Of a stretch of 64,000 nucleotides of DNA, positions 14,331 to 25,960 are shown piece by piece (position 1 is the stretch's first letter; each line of letters begins with the position of its first letter). The DNA is from Notospermus geniculatus. Its lineage: Eukaryota; Nemertea; Pilidiophora; Heteronemertea; Lineidae. The notes under the pieces were generated by a model. The model had not been told where the DNA came from and ran no database searches. It saw nothing but the letters and a program-made list of their open reading frames with translations. The stretch is taken from the NCBI GenBank assembly GCA_002633025.1, contig NMRB01001173.1, positions 37,110-101,109 on the forward strand. The letters run 5' to 3'. Made by a program: the position numbers and the translations under genes.

Positions 14331-15275
14331 GAATTTGTCAGAAACAAAGATACTTGCATGTACGATCAGTAGGACTGAGACAGGAAATGTATTCGTGGGG
14401 GGAAACAAAGAAGAATTCCCTAGACACACCTACATGACGCTGGTAACATTATTTTCTTAAAGGCAATACAAAGAGAAAAGTAAATGTCCATCTCCTGGCA
14501 CACATGTATGACGAAAATATGTATCACATGACTGCTTTTAGCTAACTGGCCTTGGAGAATGTTTTGTTTTTGCAAAATTCATAACAATAGACAACAAAAC
14601 AGAGGATTTTTTGCCATTATCACGAATGGGCAAAATGGTGTCTTCGAAGCCTTTGGCAGCCCGAGCTCACATTTGTTTAATTATGTGTAGGGCGGAATAA
14701 ATTGGATCAGAATTCTCATTTTCAGATACCTGCAATGAACAACGAACGATTCAGAGAAGTTTTCGATGAATCGAGCAGAAACCGTCAACGTAGAACTTCT
14801 TCATGAAAAGCATCAGTCCCCAATCTTAACAGAACGCTACTCAAAACATTGATGACACTGATTACAGAATTTATCCATTAATGAAAAGCGAAACGGAACA
14901 TTTTCGTCACAAATTAAATCAATAATTCTAATTGTTCGTGAAGGACACAAAAATCACCACAAGATATGAAGACGTGGTGAACACGTGCAGTTGTATTAAA
15001 ATAGATGTTTTTGTGAACGTTGTCATCGGATTTTGCCGAGAGTTACATTAAAGTGTTCGATATTGGTTCGATAGTTGGAAGTCTAAAATGTAGACGGCAG
15101 CGATATTCAAATATTGCATAAACTTCAAACAAAATAGGGGCCTACCTTCTTCATTCGTTCACTCAGAAAAAGGTACACGGTCCTTGTGGAAAGACTAAAA
15201 GGTAAACCAATAAAATACTTGTTTTCAAAACGGGATCCTAGCGACGAGAACGCGGTGGGGGCGTTTGTCATTAGC

Positions 15276-15430
15276 GAGGTTAAGAAACCATACGGTAACG
15301 CTAACGCTAACGTTATTGACATCATTTTGACGTCACATCGAATGAATCTCTTGTATTTCTTCGGGGAGTGACGTCATTTTGACGTAATTAGCGTTAGCGT
15401 TAGCGTTAACGTATGGTTTCTTAAACTCAC
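15276..15430. mobile_element. Foldback element with GTTAGC-rich arms
   Basis: The left arm reads TTAAGAAACCATACGGTAAC followed by GCTAAC repeats. The right arm (15370-15430) is its near-perfect inverse, giving about 60 paired bases around a 35-base loop. The short GCTAAC/GTTAGC tandem inside both arms is unusual and could have grown by slippage. There is no coding content. Confidence 0.75.
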
Positions 15431-16051
15431 TACTATCACATCCGCTAAGTGGCATTGAACTTTGTAAACGGAAACTCTCTACGCAATGATAAAGAAATCT
15501 TTTCGCATTTCGTTAAGGCTTGAGTGACAAACATATTGACCTGTGAACGGCCGAATTTAAATTTCGTAAAAGAACATTTTGCGTTCAGGAAATCATTTTT
15601 TCGCTTACAATGAACATCTCGAAAGAGATGCCAAAAAAATGCCCTCCCGCGACGGGGAATCGAACCAGGTGTGAAAGGAAAGAATATCCCCTGGAAAAAC
15701 TGTCCAGGGAACAAGAGATCCTATTGCTACATTCTAATCTCAGGCGATTTGTTTCTATAGCTATTCACCTCAATCTACCACGGAGCAATAAAAGCGGACC
15801 TCTCTCTCAATACCATCCAAAACAGAAAATATCGTCAAGAGCGTCACTCTCAATTATTATTTTTAACTGTACAGGCAATGAGCAATCGAACATCTTAGCG
15901 AGTGAGACGTATTCGCGATAAAAATTGCCAGTACGGTGTCTTCGTGGGTATCGTGGAACATCTATCGATTCCTACCCCTCCCTACGAGATGCATCCAATT
16001 ATCTCTCGATTAACGGCATATCGCCACATCTTTAGGTTGTTTACTTTGACA

Positions 16052-16064
16052 TCACGTGATCGAG
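16052..16064. promoter_or_regulatory. E-box TCACGTGA just upstream of a candidate start codon
   Basis: TCACGTGA (16052-16059) lies five bases before the first ATG of the candidate Cys-rich gene. That ATG itself sits in GAGATGGCGGCC, which resembles the AANATGGCGGC core of YY1 sites often placed at metazoan start codons. The arrangement is typical of TATA-less promoters; it is motif evidence only. Confidence 0.35.
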
Positions 16065-18476
16065 ATGGCGGCCATGGACACACTCAGTAATGAAGGTAAC
16101 AATGTAACACATACATGTGTAAACCGTCGAAGATCACTGACAAGGGAATGAGAGAATTACAGCTAATCAGCGAGTGATACTGGGCGATAATTTTGTAATG
16201 TAGGAGGAAACTGGCGTTCCAGATGCCGAAGAGATCGCCCTCTCTACCACATAATAAATCCGCTGGTGTCACTGGTAGCAGACGCGGATGATGCACAGCG
16301 CCATCTCATCGTACCGCTCCCGCAGCGTTTGCACGCCGCGTCATTCCTGCAATGACAGCGGCTCAAACAAAAGTCGACAATCCATGGATTTGACACTACA
16401 ATCGAAACACCTACGCCGTCAAAACGATCACAGTGCATTATTTTTCTCATTTTCATCTAGGATTTCAAATATAGGAACATCGAAGAACTCAAATAACACG
16501 CAACACGGCATTTTTTTCTGATCATCACTCGCTGAATTATGACTTCCTGTTATCTTTGCAGCCTGGTGGAGCAAAAAGTCTGACCCGGCCATGACGGATT
16601 TAACATCAGGTAAATATACTCGAACCAATCGGTGCGGTGATAGTCGTTCGCACTGCTTTGACAACCACACGCTGCGTCCAAGGACTGTGGGGTAGAAACT
16701 TGTTAAAACTAAATATACATGTAGTTATTAAAAGTGAAAATTATAAAGAATTTTTTCGTACAATGTAGGAAAGCATCACTAATGAATTCTTCGAGCCTCA
16801 CAGTGAAACGTATTAAAAGGAAGAAGTCGCATTGCAATAACAATACATGTATGTTAAAAGAATGCTCACCACTTCCCAATGTGTCTAAAATGGCCATAAA
16901 TACGACCGTTCCGGATTTCGCGTAGGATAAAGATAACGAGATCGGAAAGACGATGTTGATATTTCTCCAGGCATAATTTGCACAAAGTCAACAAACTTCG
17001 GATAAAAATTAACAAGAATGTAGTGGTTTCCACATCATATTGTTCCAAGTAGATTCCCTTTATGCTGACAGAAGTAATGTGGTTTTTTTCTAGGTGGGAG
17101 ACTTGAGGGGATTGTTGGCATTGTCAATAAATGCGCACGATATCCAAGTACCATACCAATATTCGACAAAAAACGCATAGTTTCTATATCATATTGTTCT
17201 GAGTGGATTCTATTCGTTCTGACTGAAGTGATGGTTTTTTGTGGGGGCGACTTGAGGGAGTTGTGGGCATTGTCAATAAACGATATCAAAGTAGGCCTAT
17301 TCATTACCTTAAAATACTGCCGCATTAAAGTGTTTCCTTTATTCGTTTAGGAGAAAGCGACACCTCGGAGGAACCGTGTTTATCTCAAGCACAGAGAATA
17401 GGTAAGAAACAAATTAAGCCTACTCATCTTCTTAATACGTGCTTTTAAAAACTGGTCATAACGCTGATGATTCAGGTGTGGTCGGTGAGGGAAAATACCA
17501 CAAAGAAGAACGTTTCCGGAGAACAAAGTGTTCTGTTTGTTATTGAAATGGTTTCTAAAGCAAGCGCTTTATCCACCATCTGATAATGCTTCTGGTCATC
17601 CTCAGGAACAGTCTTCCTGAAAAAAAAACGTTCTCAGAAATATCCGTAGAACACTGGCATACAAGATTCCTTTGTGATATCTTAATCTAGGCCCGCTGGC
17701 TGATTTTATGTCGCCATGCACTTTTAATCATATCGAGGCACAGAACACTTTTTCAACGGGACATTTCATATTTTTCTGAGGCAACAGAAACCCAACAATA
17801 GACCTTCTAAATGTTTTTTTTTGTCCGGCGACATCAAGTTGGGGAATAAAAGAAGTTTTGATAAAAGTAAAAAACCGGGACAGAGCTATTGTGGCCCTTT
17901 CCTGGTGCATCCATTTTTCATCACCTCTCATTAGGCCCGATACGGGTAGTGCGTAGGCACACCCTTTCTCAAAGTGGAGCAAAAATACTCACAAGGCAAA
18001 GACAGACCGGATTCACGATATTTTTATCGGAATATGGGACTAGTTGATCGTATTGTACACAAGGATCGAAAAATGGACATAAGTCGGTCCTAGTTACTTT
18101 TATGGAAATGGAGTTTCACACTAGTGTGATGAAAAGGCAAAAAATGTACATTCGGATTCGTAAGAAAAAAACATTTTTTACAGTACCGGTATACATACAA
18201 AATAGGCCTCCTAAGGTATTATACTGTATGTGTATGTGCATGTGCGTATGTATTTGGAAACAAAGATTCTAACATTTTCAAGTGTCTTGTCGACTTTCTT
18301 TTCCAGATTGTTACATAAACGACTGTGTCCCCGACTTTGTGGAATGCGGACGACTGGCACGATCACGTGGGAGCTTTAACTTGTGTAAAAAACAACACCA
18401 CCAATGTGCCCTCCGGTGCTACCCCGACACGAACAAAGGACCTGCCCTGTCCCTCTTTTCAGGACTACACCGTTAA
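16065..18476 (+). CDS. Candidate four-exon gene, 99-aa Cys-rich protein
   Basis: This gene is not recognised. Four pieces join in phase with good splice signals: 16065-16095, 16562-16609, 17351-17401 and 18307-18476 (300 nt including TAA). All three introns are phase 1, with donors GTAACA, GTAAAT and GTAAGA and acceptors TTTGCAG, GTTTAG and TTTTCCAG. The protein starts MAAMDTLSNEAWW, has an acidic Ser-rich middle, and ends in a Cys module with spacing C-x4-C-x6-C-x12-C-x6-C-x3-C from about residue 45. That spacing recalls six-Cys motifs of invertebrate secreted peptides, but no signal peptide is visible, so a missing exon or an intracellular role is possible. An AATAAA lies at about 18683. 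Intron 2 carries a ~170 bp tandem repeat. The exon chain could be coincidence because the exons are small. Confidence 0.4.
17020..17322. repeat. ~170-bp tandem repeat, two copies plus a partial
   Basis: The block with CATATTGTTC and GGCATTGTCAATAAA recurs at about 17034-17135 and 17191-17285, including the same ACTTGAGGG and GTCAATAAA landmarks. A weaker third partial copy lies just upstream near 16975-17030. The repeat sits inside intron 2 of the candidate Cys-rich gene. Confidence 0.7.
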
Positions 18477-20834
18477 TCGGACACCGAAACGTGTTTTAAA
18501 AACTTGTGTAGAACATTTCTGTGTGATTGTCTGCTGATGTGTTGGATCTCGATTTGTGCCCCGCCGTGGTTTGAGACTCGACACGGCTCAGTGGATTATC
18601 TGGAGAAAAACCATGATTACCAAAAAGAAAAGAAACGATTACAAAAAAAAAACTTTTCATTTCTAACAAAGCGTCTCGGAGGAATAAACCGCAGTACGCT
18701 TTACGCTTTGTCCGGCACCAATATATGTACAATATTACAAAAAAATCAACCATTATTATTTGAACTTGACTTGCAAATCAGTGAGTATTTCGAACCCGCC
18801 AATCAATGTGCCTCGGCCCAGGAATCTGGAAGCGGCCCCTACAGGAATATATCCGACAACATGATTTTTACAACCTAGTGTCTTCAGGACGAAACGTGAA
18901 TAGATTACATTACCGACGATAACACTCTAAGAGAACTAGGGCTCAGAACCCTCCAAATAACAGACCCGAGTCCGATGTCCTCGGTTTGGTACCGGGGGCT
19001 GATACCCACCATTCATTTCTATAACATTCATTGTGACTGGAGACCATTAGATATGGCTGCCCCTGGTCACAATTCGATGCCATTGACCACGAGAAATAGG
19101 CCTACATATACTCAAAACAAGGTGGTGTGGATAAAATTTTCATCATATTGTTGGTAAGAGAGAGGTGGCCGTCAGGAAAAACAACCAGAACATCTGTCTT
19201 CGTTGTCAGTAACATAGTTGTGCTATGTAGGCCTACTGCAACAACTCCTTCTATTTTGTCAGCATTAGCCTGACATTGCTGTGTGAATAATCTGGGTCAA
19301 CTGTCAACACAATAGACATTGCTGTGTGCATAATCTCAGTCAACTGTCAGCATTGGACATTGCTGTGTGCATAATCTGGGTCAACTGTCAGCATAATAGA
19401 CATTGCTGTGTGCAAAATTTGGGTCAATTGTTAGCACAATAGACATTGCTGTGTGCACAATTTGGGTCAATTGTCAGTACAATAGACATTGCTGTGTGCA
19501 CAATTTGGGTCAATTGTCAGCACAATAGACATTGCTGTGTGCATAATCTGGGTCAATTGTCAGCTGGCAAAATAGACATTGCTGTGTGCATACTCTGGGT
19601 TCAATTTTCAACACAACAGACACTGCTGTGGGCATAATGTGGATCTATTGTCAGACGAGACACAGCTGTGTGCATAATCTGGGCCTATTGTCAGACTGGA
19701 CGCGGCTGTGTTTGGCATAATCTGGGCCTATTGTCAGTACAACGGGCGAGGCTGCGTGCATAGTGTGGGTCTATTTTGTCATACGGCGGTGTGCACTAGG
19801 GCCTTACAAGTATAGAATGTAGACATGCACTGAGAGCTCTCCTAACGGATCGTTTGTGTTTCGAATAAGTTGTACTTCCACACAAATAAGAACACCAGAA
19901 AATCAGGCGAACGAGCAGTGCATGACATGTTGCCCGTTCAGGCAGTTCTTTCCCGCAAAAAGTCTAGCTCCCTACGACACCATGAGCCGCGTCTGTATGT
20001 ATGAAAATGTAAAATGGAACAATAAAAGTCGGATGAGATCCTGTGAATTTCTTTTAGTCTAGATTGCTGTTTGTGTGTGAAGGTCACTCAATGTCACTCA
20101 TGCTTATCATTTTCCATCATATATTCGCCCATGTACCTTCTTATCCGAAGATGAATAAACATATTTTCTTTTCATGATCTTCTAATTCTGCACTTATCGG
20201 CTGTTTCTTGCTTACATAGGTGCCTTTCCAGATAATAGCCAACATATGGAGTCAAAAATTAGTCTTTGCTTCATTTTTTCTCGGCAATGTGCCACATCTG
20301 TCCTACCATGCCTATCCCTATCGAAGGAAAGATTTCGGACCGACCACCACTCAAACAACAGGACACGTCATATGACGAGATAGGAAAATAACGACCCAAT
20401 TAGCAAACTTACAGGATATTCAAGATCATATTTTGACCCATTCCCCATGAGTCCATGGAGCACGGTCAATGGGGATCCTATCTACAATAGAGGGCAGCAC
20501 ACCGAAACCCGGTCCTATACAGTGGACTTCTTTTGTCTGTGAAATTGATCATGACCGGGATGTCAGTTACATTTCATTAGTTTTAACAACTAGTGACACC
20601 TATTGAGGCAGTGACCTAAGGTCCCCATTCCAGATGGCGTCCAAATACGGTACTCGAATATGATTGATTCGATAACTTGTCAGTGCCGCCATCTGTTGAG
20701 TGGGGAGCTCACTCATGGGACTTGACAGTAAGTTTGACGATGTAGATTTTTGTGGGTAATCCACTTAGATCGGAAATGGAAGAGGAACACACGAACAAAT
20801 GACCAGGTGTGCGAGATGCATCACGATCAAAAAG
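18477..20834. other. Intergenic, minisatellite-bearing
   Basis: Apart from the minisatellite at 19.3-19.8 kb I see no supported gene. Open frames within the minisatellite are products of the repeat unit. Confidence 0.45.
19262..19775. repeat. ~43-bp minisatellite, about 11-12 units
   Basis: The unit contains ATAGACATTGCTGTGTGCAT followed by AATCTGGGTCAACTGTCAGC. Clear copies start near 19273, 19317, 19358, 19401, 19445, 19488, 19530 and 19577. Units decay toward 19775, with substitutions and small indels. The centre of the array is most homogeneous, as expected for unequal exchange or slippage. Confidence 0.9.
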
Positions 20835-21071
20835 AGGGGGTTTACACGATTCAACATTTGTTGAAAGGTGTTGAAAGTTGAAAGACGTTGAACGTTGTTA
20901 AAGCGTCTAAACCCCCTTTCAACAGGGTCTTTCAAAAAGTTGCCAGAAAAACATGAAGCTACCGGTATTTTGGCAACCTGTTCAAAGACCCCGTGGAAGG
21001 TGTTGAAAGGGGGTTTAGACGCTTCAACAGCTTTCAACAACTTTCAACAAGTTGAAGCGTGTAAACTCCCT
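20835..21071. mobile_element. Foldback element, GTTGAA-rich arms
   Basis: The terminal arms AGGGGGTTTACACGATTCAA (from 20835) and the inverse of AAGCGTGTAAACTCCCT (to 21071) pair for about 40 bases. A second, inner inverted pair (GCGTCTAAACCCCCTTTCAA near 20905 and its complement near 21005) uses a diverged version of the same motif, so the element is a nested palindrome. GTTGAAAG/CTTTCAAC repeats dominate. No transposase is present. Confidence 0.8.
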
Positions 21072-22524
21072 GAAAGTCGCCAAAGGGTCACATTGGACTA
21101 GGCCAAATTGGTTATGAACGATTCTTCTCTGGTTCTCCTGCAGGTCGTTTCTAGAAGTTTGTATGTTAGCCCACGGAAAACTAATTAAGTGTCTATAGAC
21201 TCCCAATTAGCTTACTGCAAACAAAACCGAATAGGCTTACTACCACGAAGTTTCAACTGCTCTCTTGTTTACCGGATAACAACAACAACAATGGACCTCT
21301 TACAATTCTTCTCATCAGCGACTAAATTCAAAAGAGAGCCAGAGGCGTCTTTTAACTTTCTCACAACACAACTTAATTACTTAGCCTGACTACTACTACA
21401 ACGGAGACAGAAGAAGAGATTCCTCCCACGTAAATCTAACTTTACTTTTGCACTGACGGATAGATATCACGTAAGTTATGATTTGACGCCTGTGGACCAT
21501 TTCACAACAATGGTTGGACTGGGAGAGTGCTCAGGCCACTTCTTTACAAAGTGAAGTTAGCCAAATTCCAAACAATAATGGAGTTTTTCCCGGGGCTTTT
21601 TCTCGAGTGTACATGCCCCTCCCTCGAATGATATTTTCTGTCTTATTGCCTGATGTTCACATCACAATCGTGGTAGGCCTAACGACCAAAAAAGACTTGG
21701 TCTACAATGTCAGCCTGCAGCAACGAAGTGTCTAGAGAAGCATGAATGGACGTCCAGCATTGCGGAACTGTGAATTTTTCAGTCGCAATTGTCAGAAGCA
21801 GCGCAGCTGTACCAAATTATGCGACACCATGCCACTTGGACAGGTCAAGTGCCTTCTTCTCAAAACCACAACAGACTTCTGTGACAGTATCAATGACTAT
21901 TTTTATCGCTACAGCCATATACCCCTGGGTAGGCCAGACCCCGAGCAAGACCTTTTAATCCAAATGGAAATTCGACACAACCACCAAGGGATTTCTCATG
22001 CATTTTAGAATAAACATGATAACCAAATGAAAATCATTAACTGGGAGGCAGATATGAATAATTTCCATCCTAATCTAGGACATTGAATATAATATATCAA
22101 ACCGTCCATTGAAGAGGGATAAAATGAACATCGAAAATAATAAAGACACCGATTCAGTTTCATGACCACTGACTGAGTGAACATCAAAGGCATTGGTAAA
22201 GTGAGGGGGCGTCATGTGACCAAATGTGTCAGCATCAACTTTCTGTCAAGAGAGTAAAAATATCGTTAATCGTAATCATTATCGATTTTCCAAGGTCATT
22301 TCATTGCGTCGGCGTTTTTGAAGCTTCTGCTCATATTTACATCGATGTGAATGTCGGGAAGTTTCCGTATGACTTTTTCACGGTAGAATTGAATGATACT
22401 AAATACGTATTCATCATTCCTACGGCCCTCCGCCGTCTGGCTACTAGTTTCGCCGTGTTGCGGTAACTTTGCGATAACTTTGCGATTCCCCAGATTCGCA
22501 ACAGCGGCCGGCGACCGACACTTA

Positions 22525-23045
22525 ACTAGGTTTCTACCGGATTTCCTGTATGCGAACGACTACATTACTTCGTAGATTTTCTTGAATACTCGAAAGGACG
22601 TTTGAAATATGTGTTTGAGAAGTATGAAAAGTTTACTCCACCTGTGCCAGATACCAACAGAACCAACCTGACCAGCTCGCTGAACTCATATGACGGATTA
22701 TTCATGGTCGGACCACTGAAAGATGTGGCAGCCAAAAAGGATGATATGATACAGGTATATTCCAACCCCGTCAGCTTCATTATCGACAACCTGAACGACT
22801 ACATTACTTCGTCGGCCATTTCGTATTCTGCGGGCCAATCACCTTTTGATTTGCCTACGAGATATGTGCGCGGGCATGAAATCTCCCCCAAAAAGATACA
22901 CGAGGGCTGGAGCCGTCGTATAGACGTTGAAAGTTTTTACGCAATGTACATGTATTTTAATGGGTGTTCATGCCCTTTCAATCTCGGGAAGACGACGGCA
23001 GATGTTCCAGTCAGACATGGACATCATTCACATCACGCCCTGTGA
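22525..23045 (+). CDS. Unassigned open frame / possible exon
   Basis: This is the longest plus-strand frame in the left 37 kb, running open from about 22525 to the stop at 23043-23045. The first part looks like ordinary soluble protein (FLEYSKGRLKYVFEKYEKF, then PPVPDTNRTN and FMVGPLKDVAAKKDD). It could end at a donor after ATACAG at 22755-22756 (ATACAG|GTATAT), with an acceptor near 22525 (AACTAG) or 22574 (TCGTAG). An exact 20-mer GAACGACTACATTACTTCGT occurs at 22554-22573 and again at 22794-22813, so the sequence between may be an insertion or a duplicated unit. I do not recognise the family; it may be part of an unannotated gene or a mobile element. Confidence 0.3.
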
Positions 23046-24580
23046 CTTCCTCTACTCCGTATAATATCTTGTTATCGTATTATGACGGACATGAGGAGAT
23101 ATGAATCCTGATTGAAGGATAGCTTCCTCACGACAGTGCAAAGTGGACAGTGGAGAATGGACGCTATAGTGCCCCGATGATGGCCGTCAGTAAAGCGTTC
23201 CTCCACGTTGAGTTTTTCCTCCGAAACAGCAATTGAGGATTGTAACCTGAAGTTCATAACCACGCTTGAGATCGAAGGAGGGGTTTGGGAATTATGACGT
23301 CGGTTAACAGCAACCTGCCACAGAGACTAATACCTCATTTTACCCTCTGGTCTTGAATGCAAGCATCCCTGACAACTTTTAGGCAAAACACAACTCAAAG
23401 AGTTCCTGAAACTTCGTAATGACGAGACAATGCTGAGTTTTCTGAACGGACTGGTTTGGCTTTCAACATCGATGCAGTGATTCATTTATTGTTTAAGGGG
23501 CTTTTAACAGAGGCAAGAATCCTCGCTAAATAACCAGGTTGTTCCGAAAATTCGTTAATGACAAGCACACTATGTACATCTATTGTTCCACTAGGATTGG
23601 GTTAAAAAGTCAAAGACAGGAAGTATCAGATGATTCGATTGTGAAGTTTCGTAAATATAAAGCCTAACTTGTGCGGCACGAATAAAACCCGTTCGTCCAC
23701 CTTTTCTTGCAATATAGGCTACAAATGTCAAAAGGTGATGGTTGCTAGCTCAGCAAACCCAGATGAAAGCAAATGAGAACAAGAAGATGAAAAGACAATG
23801 CCCATGAATCGGTTTTGTTTCCATTTACTGGCGCTCCTGTAGGTACACTGTCAACAATAACAGCGAACATGAGTCAAATCGCACTTCCAAGCAGTTGAAA
23901 TGGACGGAAACCAACTTCAAGATGGTTGCCACGGCTGCCATATCGCAGAGCACCCATTTGCGTAAGGAACCTCACCGAGTTCATCCGCAAAACACACAGC
24001 GAAGATGAACCAAATTGGACAAGCAGCTTTCTTATTGAAATGAACAGAAAACGACTTCAAGATGGCAGCTCTGGCAACAGTGTTGGGCAACCGGTTTAAC
24101 TGGACAACATCATGTCGGCTACAAATATAGTTGATATGATTGAATGCAAGATTGTTTATCATGAAGATGATAAAGTGCCCCGACCTTGGTGTCATCACCC
24201 GCGCATCTCCAGATTATGGTTAATTATTTCACTAGACAGGATCGATCGCTGCGGACGAGGCAATTTCAACCGACAGTTCAGTCGGCACAAACATGTCAGG
24301 AACAGTTAATGAGCAGATTAAATCTTCGAATCAGTCGGCCAGTTGTCGAATGATTCATGGTAGTGAGCCTATGAAACTATGAGTGGTGAACTCCTACAAT
24401 TATAAATGACTGCCTGGAATGGAAGAAGTTGCCAAGACGATGGCAAGCTTTAAGCATTAAGACCGTACAATGTAGAATGGTGAAGGCGCCACTTCACGCG
24501 AAAGTTGCGTCACACATGTTGCATTCCGTGGGCAGCACAGCCGGAGAAAACGAAGTGTCATTTGCGTCGTTCTCAGCGTA

Positions 24581-24701
24581 AGGGCGGCTTTCCATGGAGC
24601 GTTCCCGTGCGCGGAAACGCTCGAAAGCATAGTTTTTTCCGCGCCGTGACCAACGCCGCGAAAAAAACAATGCTTTCGAGCGTCCAATGGAAAGCCGCCC
24701 T
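24581..24701. mobile_element. Short foldback (MITE-like) element
   Basis: AGGGCGGCTTTCCATGGAGC at 24581 pairs with the inverse of GTCCAATGGAAAGCCGCCCT ending at 24701. The inner CGCTCGAAAGCAT segments also pair, and an 18-base extra piece sits in the left arm. Total length is about 121 bases. It is non-coding. Confidence 0.75.
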
Positions 24702-25257
24702 AAATCGCAAGAATTGTGAATTGTCCACATTGAGAGCCAACGCGCATGAGAGACTCTGAAGTGGAATGAGCTGCTTTAGCGTTAGTCCTAAGGAAACCAA
24801 CAGTGGTCCAAGAATTACCCGTTAAGGGCCAGCTCTAGCAAGGGAAACTCAAGAGGAGCGACTTCAGACCATCTCCAACATTTCTTTTCTTATCTGCCAG
24901 TGCGGGAATGTTTAAAATATTTGCAGTTGGCGGAAACGCCGCGAGTCTGCTACTAGAAAAATATCACCCAAAAGCTGGAAAGATGGAACAATGTCTCCGG
25001 AGAAACCGTACCCCAAACGACACAATAAACATCATACCCAATGTAAAGAAGCAACATGAAAAATACCGGTAATCAGAAGATGTAATCTAAAAGCATTTAC
25101 TTTCACTATTGTTCTTGATAATGGTAATGTGGGCAGGATGCAAATGAATAGGAAGATAGACAGACAATCCTCAGGGCACCAAGTAAGAACATACACCGCA
25201 CGCAGTTCACCTGGGCATGTCGATATCTTATCTAGTTGCGCTGGAAGGCTGTTGTTT

Positions 25258-25385
25258 CGCCCTTTCTCATTTCGCCCAGAAATTGTCCCCATTTCGCCCT
25301 TTTTGGCCTCCTTTTCCATTTCGCCCAGAAATTGCCCCATTTCGGCCTTTTTGGCCTCCTTTTCCATTTCGCCCTTTCTTTTGGG
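25258..25385. repeat. ~54-bp tandem repeat, about 2.3 units
   Basis: The unit begins CATTTCGCCCAGAAATTG and ends GGCCTCCTTTTC. It repeats at about 25267, 25317 and 25367 with few changes. The 'open' frames on both strands result from the pyrimidine-rich repeat. Confidence 0.8.
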
Positions 25386-25959
25386 CAGCTGCAGGTGAAG
25401 TTGGAAAAGTGAAATGAAAAAGGTATGAAGAGGTAACAAGCAAAAAAGTCGAGTGTTTGTATCTGGCGACTAAGGGGGTCATATAGATGAGTTGTAGATG
25501 TAAATTAGAAAAGGACTTCTCCATGCTTCAACAATTCAGAACGGTGGGATTTTTGGACCTTATTTTCCCCTCAGTATTAAATGAATACATCTCTTTCCAT
25601 TGACAATACATGCGCATTTCATTTAGTGGCATGTGCCAGCTGGAATCTCGATAGATTTCACGACAGATGCCAGCTACAAAACGTAACTGACGTCAGATAT
25701 GGTTCAAGTAATTCAATGTTAGTCCCAATGATCTTGTTACCCGGTCACCCAGCGGTGGGATGCAGTTCCGTTCGGATCAGGTACGCTTACCGACCCTCCG
25801 GACTCTGGCCTGAACGGTGTCGTAACGCGAGGCACCACATCAGTCCCGAGGCAAACGGAGATACGGAATTAGAAGGTAATTACATAAACCAATATGGTTT
25901 GGTTACCTTTCTGCACCATGGGTAATTAGAAATGAAATGACATGGTCGGAAAGGTGTCT

Positions 25960-25960
25960 N
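25960..25960. other. Single N, assembly or base-call break
   Basis: A lone N precedes a run of C residues. Other single N positions in this window (46675, 58499) sit at structural discontinuities, so this position should not be read as continuous sequence without support. Confidence 0.7.

Larger units (their letters stand above)
14331..16064. other. Intergenic, no supported gene apart from the foldback element
   Basis: The stretch is AT-rich. A GGGGAATCGAACC block near 15655 resembles the complement of a tRNA T-arm / B-box, but I cannot fold the neighbouring bases into a tRNA. No exon is supported. Confidence 0.4.

Noticed and set aside
15641-15690. tRNA gene on the minus strand
   Set aside because: A B-box-like GGTTCGATTCC is present, but the T-stem does not pair and no A-box arm or cloverleaf can be built.
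24457-24800. Several overlapping open frames
   Set aside because: They read through the two arms of a foldback element in opposite orientations.
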